A stretch of DNA of 64,000 bases from Acidobacteriota bacterium (GTDB lineage Bacteria; Acidobacteriota; Blastocatellia; Pyrinomonadales; Pyrinomonadaceae): positions 124,001 to 188,000 of the forward strand of contig JADJWI010000003.1 in assembly GCA_016716435.1 (NCBI GenBank). The letters run 5' to 3'. Each line of letters starts with the position of its first letter. Position 1 is the first letter of the stretch. A program made the translations under genes and the position numbers. This document shows positions 32,988-40,718 of the stretch, piece by piece. The notes below the pieces were generated by a model. That model was not told the origin of the DNA. It did not search any database and saw only the letters and a program-made list of their open reading frames with translations.

Positions 32988-34307
32988 TTAATCTGCAGGG
33001 AGGATGCGTCCGCGGCATTCGCCTAGGCCTATACGGCGAAACCCTTCGCGTTCGCAGTAGCCCTTCATAATCACTTCGTCGCCGTCCTCGAGAAAACGCC
33101 GCTGTTCGCCCGAGGGCAGATCGATCGGCTCGGTTCCGCGCCAGGTCATTTCGAGCAGGCAGCCGCGTTCGCTTTTTTCTTTCCCGCTGACGGTGCCGGT
33201 CGCCATCAGATCGCCGGTCTGCAGGTTGCAGCCATTCGAGGCGTGGTGCGTTAGCATCTGGCCGATCGTCCAGTAGAGGTCTTTCGGGTTCGACCGCGAG
33301 AGCAGATGCGGCTCGATGTTCTCATTCCGCATCTTTTCGGTCTGGATGTAAACCTCGAGGTTGATATCTAGCCCGCCGAGCTTCTGATTCCGCTCGTCGC
33401 TGAGATATTCGAGCGGCTGCGGGTCATCGGGATCGCGTTCGAAAGCAGGCGTGCGAAACGGTGCAAGTGCCTCCATTGTAACGACATACGGCGAGATGGT
33501 CGTCGCAAAGCTCTTCGAAAGAAATGGCCCGAGCGGCTGATATTCCCAGGCCTGTATGTCGCGGGCCGACCAGTCATTGACCAGACAAACGCCGAAAATA
33601 TGTTCTTCGGCTTCGCTGATATTGATCGGCTCCCCAAGCTCATTTCCCTTGCCAACAAAGAACCCGAGCTCCATCTCGTAATCGAGATTTTTCGCCGGGA
33701 TGAAGACCGGCGGCTTTTCCGCATCGCTCCGGTTCTGGCCCCGCGGCCGCTTGATATCGGTTCCTGATATCACGATCGACGAAGCCCGCCCGTGATACCC
33801 GATCGGGATGTATTTGTAATTCGGCAAAAGCGGATTGTCCGGCCGAAACATCGACCCAACATTCGTCGCATGATAGATCGAGCAATAGAAATCAGTGTAA
33901 TCACCGATGGCAAACGTTGGAAAATACTCGACTTCATCAGCCGAAAGTAATACGTTTTCCAGTCTGTTTCTCGAATCCTCCGACGCTCCCGATTCGAGTC
34001 CCTTCAATAAATCTCGTCGAATTTCCGCAGAGGCACCCGCAGACAAACGACGCGGGTCATCAAGCTTCCATTCCTGCAAATCCGTGCTCCACCAGCTGCT
34101 GGGATTTGCACCGGCATATTCGACCAAATCGACAATTTGATCGCCTATTCGCACTCCGATACGGCTTCCAAACTCCGAAGTTTTGTGGCGAAAGTTACAA
34201 AACGGCAAATTCTGTATAGGAAAATCCGTATTCGGGTCGTTGGCGGATTCGACCCAGCTCTTCAGATTCGGGTCATGTGTTTCGTTTATCTCGTACATAT
34301 TCTTCAT
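32988..34307 (-). CDS. fahA: Fumarylacetoacetase
   Basis: Protein of 439 residues that splits fumarylacetoacetate to fumarate and acetoacetate, the last step of tyrosine breakdown. The N-terminal domain is FCNFRHKTSEFGSRIGVRIG. The catalytic domain has DFYCSIYHATNVGSMFRP, YHGRASSIVISGTDIKRPRG and EMELGFFVGKGNELGEPI, with metal-binding acidic residues in place, and VNDWSARDIQAWEYQPLGPF. The start may be 34307 or the ATG at 34298. The unknown gene that follows upstream may belong to the same pathway operon. Confidence 0.94.
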   Translation of the reverse strand: MKNMYEINETHDPNLKSWVESANDPNTDFPIQNLPFCNFRHKTSEFGSRIGVRIGDQIVDLVEYAGANPSSWWSTDLQEWKLDDPRRLSAGASAEIRRDLLKGLESGASEDSRNRLENVLLSADEVEYFPTFAIGDYTDFYCSIYHATNVGSMFRPDNPLLPNYKYIPIGYHGRASSIVISGTDIKRPRGQNRSDAEKPPVFIPAKNLDYEMELGFFVGKGNELGEPINISEAEEHIFGVCLVNDWSARDIQAWEYQPLGPFLSKSFATTISPYVVTMEALAPFRTPAFERDPDDPQPLEYLSDERNQKLGGLDINLEVYIQTEKMRNENIEPHLLSRSNPKDLYWTIGQMLTHHASNGCNLQTGDLMATGTVSGKEKSERGCLLEMTWRGTEPIDLPSGEQRRFLEDGDEVIMKGYCEREGFRRIGLGECRGRILPAD

Positions 34308-34393
34308 TACTCACACCCTGCTACCGCGCCGACGTAGTACTCTCGGCCCCTTCAGCTCTCCCACAGGCGGAAACCCGACCGGTAGATACTGTC

Positions 34394-35311
34394 TTAGAGC
34401 AAGCCCATTGCGCGGAGGTCTTCTACCGGTTCGTCGAATGAGCATGAGCCGAAGGAGATCATCCCGCGGGTCCGGAGAAGCTTTAGGTGAGCGGTCGTCA
34501 GGAAGTATTCGCTTCGCCAGGCGACGCCGGCTTCGCTAAATGAAAATACCTCTTCAAACTCCTCTTCCATCAGCTCCTCGAGCAACGATGGCCGGTAGCT
34601 CTCGCGGGCAAATGCCGTCATCAGCAGCATATTGAGAAAGCCGTGCATCGCACCGCGGGGCGCGTCCGCGGCATAGGTCAGCGGCTTAAAGCACCGGAGC
34701 GGATGGTGCAGCCCGGCCGTCGCCTTGAAAGGCACATTCGCCGCCATACAGCTTCTTACGAAGCGGATTATCTCCCGCGATGTCGGGAAGTCCGTCGGCG
34801 TCACACCGCCGGTACGCATCTTTGCCCGCTGTTTATGGGCGGCAAGCGACATGACAAGATCGACGAACTCATCGCCGGTCGCTATTTCAAAAAATGCCGT
34901 CAGCCCCTCGGGCAATATTGCAACCGTATTCTCGATCTTCGAAACGGTCGTCGCCTTTACCTCAAGCGTGTCGATGACGGCCCGGCCCTCGTTGTCGCGG
35001 TTAAAGTCGTTGACGGTCTTAATGGTCGCCGTGATGTCCTCGCCTGAAAGCGCGCTCAGCCGCCAGGGAAGCTTCGAGCCGCCCGAAAGAAGATCACGGG
35101 CCGAATCAAGAAACTCGTCAAGCCGTGCCGTCGGCACCACAAAGCGGCCCATCATCCAGCCGAGTTCGCCGCTCCGGTAGGCCGCATAATTGACGACGGC
35201 CTCCTGCATCGAAAGCTGCGAGGGCGGAAAAAGCCCGGCGTAGTCGATCAGATCATCAAGCAGCGTTTTTACGGAATCAACGGGTTTTACGGGTTCGGCG
35301 GCGGCGTTCAT
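34394..35311 (-). CDS. Conserved protein of unknown function next to fumarylacetoacetase
   Basis: Protein of 305 residues without signal peptide or membrane helices. Recognisable segments are DLIDYAGLFPPSQLSMQEAV at the N-terminus, GRFVVPTARLDEF, KATAGLHHPLRCF in the middle and a helical C-terminus. I recall this pattern only as a conserved hypothetical; the KATAGLHHP region looks like an active-site or ligand loop of a TIM-barrel type protein, but no catalytic role can be stated. It lies 87 bases upstream of fahA on the same strand and may act in aromatic amino-acid catabolism (inference). Confidence 0.75.
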   Translation of the reverse strand: MNAAAEPVKPVDSVKTLLDDLIDYAGLFPPSQLSMQEAVVNYAAYRSGELGWMMGRFVVPTARLDEFLDSARDLLSGGSKLPWRLSALSGEDITATIKTVNDFNRDNEGRAVIDTLEVKATTVSKIENTVAILPEGLTAFFEIATGDEFVDLVMSLAAHKQRAKMRTGGVTPTDFPTSREIIRFVRSCMAANVPFKATAGLHHPLRCFKPLTYAADAPRGAMHGFLNMLLMTAFARESYRPSLLEELMEEEFEEVFSFSEAGVAWRSEYFLTTAHLKLLRTRGMISFGSCSFDEPVEDLRAMGLL

Positions 35312-35447
35312 CTCTTTCCAGGCAGTCTATTCGGTATAATTCGCAATGATACGGATTGCCCCCAGGATTTACAAACGCGTTGCATTTTGGCTGCCCTCTT
35401 GCCTCGCACTCGGCTTTCAGTTATCTTTCTAAGGATTTTTGAGTAAT

Positions 35448-35948
35448 ATGCGTGTTTTAGGTATCGATCCGGGAAGCGAAACTCTCGGCTGGGGCGTGGT
35501 CGAGGGCTCGGGCTCGAAGTACACTTCGGTCGCCTTCGGCACGGTCCGCTCAAAGAGCCGTGATGCATTTTCAAAGCGGCTGATGGGCATTTATGCCGGC
35601 GTCGCGGAGGTCATCGACGAGCACTCGCCGGATGTTCTCTCGATCGAGGAAGCCTTTTACGCGACGAACGTCAGCGTTGCGATGAAGCTCGGCCAGGTCC
35701 GCGGCGTCGTGCTCCTGCTTGCTGAGCAGCGTGGGCTGGCGATCGCCGAGTATGCCCCGCGGCTGATAAAGCAAACGGTCGTCGGCTACGGCAATGCCGA
35801 AAAGCATCAGGTCGGCGAGATGGTCAGGATATTGCTCGGGCTCCGCACCGTCCCGAAGCCACACGATGCCGCCGATGCTCTCGCGACGGCCATCTGCCAT
35901 TTTCACCATGCCGGAGCCGCCGCCCGAATATTGAAGCAAAGCTTATGA
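35448..35948 (+). CDS. ruvC: Holliday junction endonuclease RuvC
   Basis: Protein of 166 residues that cuts Holliday junctions with RuvAB. The catalytic acids are visible: Asp in RVLGIDPGSETLGWG (residue 7), Glu in VLSIEEAFYATNVSVAMKLG (the IEE at about residue 65) and HDAADALATAICH near the C-terminus. The start chosen is the ATG at 35448; a TTG at 35439 with AAGGA upstream would add MSN. TATAAT at 35335-35340 could be its -10 box. The next gene overlaps the stop by four bases. Confidence 0.94.
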   Translation: MRVLGIDPGSETLGWGVVEGSGSKYTSVAFGTVRSKSRDAFSKRLMGIYAGVAEVIDEHSPDVLSIEEAFYATNVSVAMKLGQVRGVVLLLAEQRGLAIAEYAPRLIKQTVVGYGNAEKHQVGEMVRILLGLRTVPKPHDAADALATAICHFHHAGAAARILKQSL

Positions 35949-36685
35949 AACCTGCTCTCCTGCTGCTACTTCTTTGTTTATTCACCTTCACCGCCGAAGC
36001 ACAAAGGCGGTCGCGTGCACGCACTCCGCAACCGCCCGAGGTCGGTAAGACGGCGGTCGTGATGGATGAGACGATCTCCGTGCTCCGCGACAAGCCGAGC
36101 CTATTCGCCAATGCTGTCCAGCGAATGCGCCGCGGCCGCATTGTGAAAATACTCGGTGTTGCCGAGGCCGATGGCGTGCGGTTCTTCCGCGTCTCGGCGG
36201 TGCCGCCGGCGGCGGGTTGGCTGCAGGCGGATTCGGTATTCGGTAAATTTCGTCCGGCCGATGAGGAACGTTTCGTTTCGCTCATTCAGGCCTCAAGCGG
36301 CTTTGAGCAGGTCGAGCTCGCGACCCATTTTCTAAAGCTCTACCCGGCGTCGAGCTTCCGCCCCGCTGTCCTTTTGCTTTACGGCGATCTGCTCGAGGAC
36401 GCCGCCACGCGCCTCAGCCGCGATGCCAATAACCGGCTCGACCGCCGGGAAATGGCCGCCTCGGGAGCGCCGGTCCACAGCTACTATCTCAACTTCGTAA
36501 GCCTCGACCGATACCGCCGGCTCGGCATCCGCTTCGTCTTCAATTCTTCAACGCGGCGGTTCCATTACGACGGCGAATCGTGGGCCGAGGTCGTCCGAAA
36601 ACACGCGGCAAGCCCCGAATCTGCCGAAGCCCAAAAGCGGCTTGATTCGTTGAAAGAAAAAATGGAAAGGACGGAGTCGCGTTAA
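35945..36685 (+). CDS. Secreted SH3-like domain protein
   Basis: Protein of 246 residues with signal peptide MKPALLLLLLCLFTFTAEA. An SH3-like segment follows (VVMDETISVLRDKPSLFANAV ... RGRIVKILGVAEADGVRFFRV), roughly residues 35-90, then a helical region (FEQVELATHFLKLYPASSFRP) and a charged C-terminus. Bacterial SH3-like domains often bind peptidoglycan. Its ATG overlaps the ruvC stop, so it is co-transcribed. Its end overlaps psuG by four bases, convergently. Confidence 0.75.
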   Translation: MKPALLLLLLCLFTFTAEAQRRSRARTPQPPEVGKTAVVMDETISVLRDKPSLFANAVQRMRRGRIVKILGVAEADGVRFFRVSAVPPAAGWLQADSVFGKFRPADEERFVSLIQASSGFEQVELATHFLKLYPASSFRPAVLLLYGDLLEDAATRLSRDANNRLDRREMAASGAPVHSYYLNFVSLDRYRRLGIRFVFNSSTRRFHYDGESWAEVVRKHAASPESAEAQKRLDSLKEKMERTESR

Positions 36686-37572
36686 AGAGCGACGGCGATC
36701 TCGGCCGCGACGCGGGCGTTCGATTCAAGCAAGGCGATGTTTGCCTGCATCGTTCGGCCGGAGCTTTTTGCGGCAAGCTCGGTGAGCAGGAAAGGAGTCA
36801 CGGCCTTGCCGGTGATGCGTTTCGCTGCCGCCTCTTTCAACGCGTCGGCGATCAAACGCTCGGCCTCGGCCCGCGGAAACTCATCCGCCTCCGGCACGGG
36901 ATTGACGACGAGCAAAGCCTGAGAAAGCCCAAGCTCGCCGCGTGCCTCTGCGATCTTTGCCACGTCTGACGCCTTTTCAAGCCGGACGTCGACACCGAGC
37001 CCGCTCGAACGCGAAAAGAACGCGGGAAATTCGCTGCATCGCCAGCCAATGACCGGCACTCCATGCGTCTCAAGCCATTCGCGCGTCGCTGAAAGGTCGA
37101 GCACGGCCTTTGCACCGGAGCAAACAACGATTATCGGATTCGCAGCAAGCTGCGGCAGGTCGGCGGAAATGTCGGAAAGCCCGCCGCGATGAACCCCGCC
37201 GATGCCGCCGGTCGCAAAGACGCGGATGCCGGCGTTGCGGGCGATGAAAGCGGTTGTTGCGACCGTCGTCGCGCAATCGAGTTTGCCGGCAATTGCGATC
37301 GCAAGGTCGCGGATCGAGGCCTTGCGGACGCTTTCTGACTTGGCAAGATGTTCAAGCTCCTCGCGGGTTAGCCCTGCCTTTATCCGCCCGCCGAGGATGG
37401 CGACCGTGGCCGGTATCGCACCTGCCTCGCGGACGATGCTTTCGAGCTTTAGTGCAGTTTCGATATTTTGCGGGTATGGAAGCCCCTGCGCGATCACGGT
37501 CGATTCGAGCGCGACTATCGGGCGGTCGAAATGGACCGCACCGGAGACCTCATCGCTAAGATCGAACCTCAT
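36682..37572 (-). CDS. psuG: Pseudouridine-5'-phosphate glycosidase PsuG
   Basis: Protein of 296 residues that splits pseudouridine 5'-phosphate to uracil and ribose 5-phosphate (reversible). Diagnostic segments are VALESTVIAQGLPYPQN, VAILGGRIKAGLT, ATTVATTAFIARNAGIRVFATGGIGGVHRG and VVCSGAKAVLDLSATREWLE. Length and motifs fit the family throughout. A PsuK kinase is not seen nearby. Confidence 0.94.
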   Translation of the reverse strand: MRFDLSDEVSGAVHFDRPIVALESTVIAQGLPYPQNIETALKLESIVREAGAIPATVAILGGRIKAGLTREELEHLAKSESVRKASIRDLAIAIAGKLDCATTVATTAFIARNAGIRVFATGGIGGVHRGGLSDISADLPQLAANPIIVVCSGAKAVLDLSATREWLETHGVPVIGWRCSEFPAFFSRSSGLGVDVRLEKASDVAKIAEARGELGLSQALLVVNPVPEADEFPRAEAERLIADALKEAAAKRITGKAVTPFLLTELAAKSSGRTMQANIALLESNARVAAEIAVAL

Positions 37573-37589
37573 CAGTGAATGCGGGAAAA

Positions 37590-38456
37590 TTACTTGACGA
37601 ACTTACCTATGCGGTCGAGCCGCGGGTGCGTCAGGCAGCCCACCATGCTCCCGTTCGAAGCTCCGCGGTCGCACGACCAATAGACGAACATTGCCCGGCC
37701 GATGACAAGTTCACGCGGAACGAAACCCCAAACGCGGCTGTCCTCGCTGTCGTCGCGTGCATCGCCGAGCACAAAGAAATTATCAGGCGGGACGACCATC
37801 GTCTTACCCTCGACGGCAAATTCATAGCCAGAGGTCGGCAGCCGCCGCCCCGCACGAACAGCGTCCATCGTCGTCTTGCTGTAATAGACGGTCCACTTCG
37901 CGTTCGGGTCTTTCTCCTCGAACTCGAGCGTCTCAAGTTGCGAGATACTGTTCGGAGCATCGCCGATGACGCGATTTTCGGCCAGCGGCTCGCCGTTGAT
38001 GTAAACACGATTATTGCGAAATTCGACCGTCTCGCCCGGCAGCCCGATGACGCGTTTTACGTAGTTGATCTGATAGGCCTTGAGCGGCGGATTTGAGCCG
38101 CGAAAGCGGTCGCGTTCGGGCTTAGCCCGGTTGCCGGGATATTTGAAAACGATGATGTCGCCGCGTTCAATATTTCGCATCGGGAGAAACGGCAGCGGAT
38201 CACCCGCGGGGTTGAAAATGAACTTGTTGACGAGCAGATAATCGCCGACGAGGATGGTGTTCTGCATCGACCCGGTCGGGACGGTCACCGCCTGCAGGAT
38301 GAAGGTCATCCCAAAGAGCGCCATTACGAGCGTTACCGTCAGCGACTCAAAATACTCGCGAAAGAGCGACTTCGGCGGGCCGGTTGGCTTTTTCGCCTGC
38401 TCTTTCTGTTTTTCATCAACCTCGGCCGTTGCAACCTCAGGCTTGTCAATGCTCAT
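37590..38456 (-). CDS. lepB: Signal peptidase I LepB
   Basis: Protein of 288 residues. After a charged 30-residue N-terminus, one transmembrane helix (about 38-58) leads to VPTGSMQNTILVGDYLLVNKF with the catalytic Ser near residue 63. YVKRVIGLPGE carries the catalytic Lys, and FFVLGDARDDSEDSRVWG is the box E motif. It removes signal peptides at the outer face of the inner membrane. It lies three bases after the RNase III stop, forming an rnc-lepB unit. Confidence 0.94.
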   Translation of the reverse strand: MSIDKPEVATAEVDEKQKEQAKKPTGPPKSLFREYFESLTVTLVMALFGMTFILQAVTVPTGSMQNTILVGDYLLVNKFIFNPAGDPLPFLPMRNIERGDIIVFKYPGNRAKPERDRFRGSNPPLKAYQINYVKRVIGLPGETVEFRNNRVYINGEPLAENRVIGDAPNSISQLETLEFEEKDPNAKWTVYYSKTTMDAVRAGRRLPTSGYEFAVEGKTMVVPPDNFFVLGDARDDSEDSRVWGFVPRELVIGRAMFVYWSCDRGASNGSMVGCLTHPRLDRIGKFVK

Positions 38457-38459
38457 AGC

Positions 38460-39191
38460 TTACTGTCTCTCATCAAGATCTTTTGTTTCGGCGAGTGCCA
38501 ATTCAGCCGCCGCGATCTCGGCTGCCTTTTTGCTCCGGCCCTCGCCTTCGGCCGAGCCGCCTTTCCAGCTAACGCGAACGTGAAACGTCCGGTCGTGCGG
38601 CGGGCCCTCCTCTTTTGTCGTTCGGTATTCCGGCAGCGGAAACCCGGCACCCTGCAGCCGCTCTTGAAGCAGCGATTTGAAATCTAACGAGTCCGCAGGG
38701 CTTGCTGCTGCAACACGCTCACCGAAGAGCTTTAGTGTCACATCCCGTGCGGCCGGATACCCGCCATCGAGAAATACGGCTCCGACGACTGCCTCGAACG
38801 CGTCCGAGATCAACGTCGATTTATCGCGCCCGCCCGACTTTTCCTCAGCCGTCCCGAGCAATAAGGCCTCCCCAAGCCCGAGCTCGCGTGCGATCGCTTC
38901 AAATGCTTTCGCGCTTACAAGCTGGTGCTTCATCTGCGTCAACTCTCCCTCGTGCGAGTGCGGATGCCGCCTGAAAAGCTCCTCGGCTACCACCAGGCCG
39001 AGCACTGCATCGCCGAGAAACTCGAGCGTCTCATAATCGTCGGTCGTGCGTCGCGGTTCGCTGCGGGCCTCGCGGCCGGCTTCACGTTCGGTTGCGACCG
39101 AACTATGCGTAAGTGCACGCCGTAGCAGTGCGGGATCCGCAAATTTATGTCCGATCCTGTCTTCCAGTTCCGCAATGCTAATCGAGGCCAC
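38460..39191 (-). CDS. rnc: Ribonuclease III
   Basis: Protein of about 243 residues. ETLEFLGDAVLGLVVAEELF is the RNase III signature with its catalytic acids, and DAFEAVVGAVFLDGGY the second metal site. The C-terminal double-stranded RNA-binding domain includes SLLQERLQGAGFPLPEY and GRSKKAAEIAAAELAL. Start choice: the first in-frame ATG (39242) sits inside the terminator hairpin of the upstream gene, so the GTG at 39191 is preferred; it begins VASISIAELEDRIGHKF, matching the usual N-terminus. It is followed by lepB. Confidence 0.93.
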   Translation of the reverse strand: MASISIAELEDRIGHKFADPALLRRALTHSSVATEREAGREARSEPRRTTDDYETLEFLGDAVLGLVVAEELFRRHPHSHEGELTQMKHQLVSAKAFEAIARELGLGEALLLGTAEEKSGGRDKSTLISDAFEAVVGAVFLDGGYPAARDVTLKLFGERVAAASPADSLDFKSLLQERLQGAGFPLPEYRTTKEEGPPHDRTFHVRVSWKGGSAEGEGRSKKAAEIAAAELALAETKDLDERQ

Positions 39192-39218
39192 GAGATAGTT
39201 TAAGCGGTCGCCCAGCAA

Positions 39219-39258
39219 ATACAAAACCGGACGCCCTTTCATTTGAAAGAACGTCCGG
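39219..39258 (-). terminator. Intrinsic terminator downstream of secreted protein gene
   Basis: CCGGACGCCCTTTC (39227-39240) pairs with GAAAGAACGTCCGG (39245-39258) with a 2-base internal mismatch and ATTT loop. Read on the minus strand it is followed by TTTTGTATTT. It separates the 39306 gene from rnc. Confidence 0.88.
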
Positions 39259-39305
39259 CCGATCGTTAGATAGTGTCCAAAGCTTTTTCAAGCCTTTCCG
39301 GCAAG

Positions 39306-40466
39306 TTAGTTACCCGAAGCGGTATCGGTCGAGGTATCAGCGGCGGTCGGCGATTCGATGACGACCGGCGTGACCTCTGAGGTCGGGTTCGGCATCGGCT
39401 TCTGGATCGTCGATGCGATGAACTCGTCCACTCCCGTTTCCTTCTCAAAGCGAACGTTGTAGAGCGTCTTTACGTTGTTGTAAAGCCCGTCGCGGTAAGC
39501 CTTGGAAGCGGCATCGGCCTTCGTGTTCTTATAAGCACGGGCATAGGCATCAACTCCGCGTTCGGCGGTAGCCTTAAGAAGGCCTTCCTTTGCCGCGATC
39601 TCGGTGTCCTTGGCGATCTTCTCCTCGTCGGTCGTCAGGGCATTGCGGGCAACGATCATTTCCTTGACCTGATCCGCAAGCTTGGTCACCTCTTCAAAGT
39701 AGTAGTCGCCGATGGCACCGTAAACGGCCGGATTCGATTTACCAACCGGCATCTGGGTCAGTTCAAAGTAATCAACCAAACCGGCTTTCTTGTCGCCCTG
39801 GCCGTAGAACTTGACGTAGGCTTTTGCATAGGTGAGGTCGGCAATGACCTGCTCCTTGGTGCCTTCAAATTCGAACACACCGAATGCGTCCTGACCGGCC
39901 TTGTTCTTCTTTGTCGCTGCGGTTCCGCTGCGAAGCATCGAGAGTGCCTTGTCAGCCATCATCAGCGAATCTGAATTGAACGCGTTGTTCTTCTTCGGCG
40001 GAGCTGCTTCGAAAAGAGCTGCCTGCCCGAGCGGGATGATCACATTGAGGATACGCGGGTCGCTCGGAGCGATCGCCTGAATTTCCTTTGCAGCGGCAAA
40101 GGCCTCGACCCAATTCTTATTCTGTCCGCCTACGGCTGCATCATATTTACGGAAAAGCGGGCTCAGCTTCTGGTCGAGCTCATATTGAGCAACGTCCTTT
40201 TCCCACTGCGGCATCAACGGTTTTAGCCAATCGACAAAAGCTTTGGCCGACTCGCAATTGCCATACTTCTCGAGGTACTGCTTACCGGAATCGACCGAAA
40301 CCTTGAGCGTTTCAAGCTTGCCGTAATTCTCGATAACCTTGTTATAGAGAGCATTCATCCCGTCGAAATCTTCACACGGGTCCTGAGCCGAAACGGCCGA
40401 GCTTCCGGCGGCCATAAATACCGCCAAAAGTGCCGAAATACCTACATATCTAATGATCGTTTTCAT
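39306..40466 (-). CDS. Secreted protein of unknown function
   Basis: Protein of 386 residues from an ATG with GGAGG upstream. The signal peptide is MKTIIRYVGISALLAVFMAA ending near VSAQ. The mature protein begins DPCEDFDGMNALYNKVIENY, is helical throughout with two Cys (possible disulfide CEDF/NCES), and may form a helical repeat (KLETLKVSVDSGKQYLEKY, FVDWLKPLMPQWEKDVAQ). The C-terminus is a Thr/Ser/Pro-rich tail. No catalytic motif. The same repeat style appears in TPR-like envelope proteins. The upstream 250-bp gap (40467-40718) holds several small hairpins but no gene. Confidence 0.8.
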   Translation of the reverse strand: MKTIIRYVGISALLAVFMAAGSSAVSAQDPCEDFDGMNALYNKVIENYGKLETLKVSVDSGKQYLEKYGNCESAKAFVDWLKPLMPQWEKDVAQYELDQKLSPLFRKYDAAVGGQNKNWVEAFAAAKEIQAIAPSDPRILNVIIPLGQAALFEAAPPKKNNAFNSDSLMMADKALSMLRSGTAATKKNKAGQDAFGVFEFEGTKEQVIADLTYAKAYVKFYGQGDKKAGLVDYFELTQMPVGKSNPAVYGAIGDYYFEEVTKLADQVKEMIVARNALTTDEEKIAKDTEIAAKEGLLKATAERGVDAYARAYKNTKADAASKAYRDGLYNNVKTLYNVRFEKETGVDEFIASTIQKPMPNPTSEVTPVVIESPTAADTSTDTASGN

Positions 40467-40718
40467 TTGTCTAACTTCCTCCAAGACCTGCTTGTTACTA
40501 ACTCTGCTAAAACCGGAAAACATCGAATCGGTTTCGCGTGAAATCTGATGTATCGTTCGGAAAAATAGTTGCTAAAAAATCAGGGCCCTCTTATCTGCTC
40601 ACCGGGAATAGATTCCCCGCCTACTTTGAAAAAGTAGTGACCAATAATAATCATTTATTGCGGGAAATGATGTCAAGCGAAAGCGCGAAAAACTCTCTCC
40701 GGCCGATCAACACGTTCC

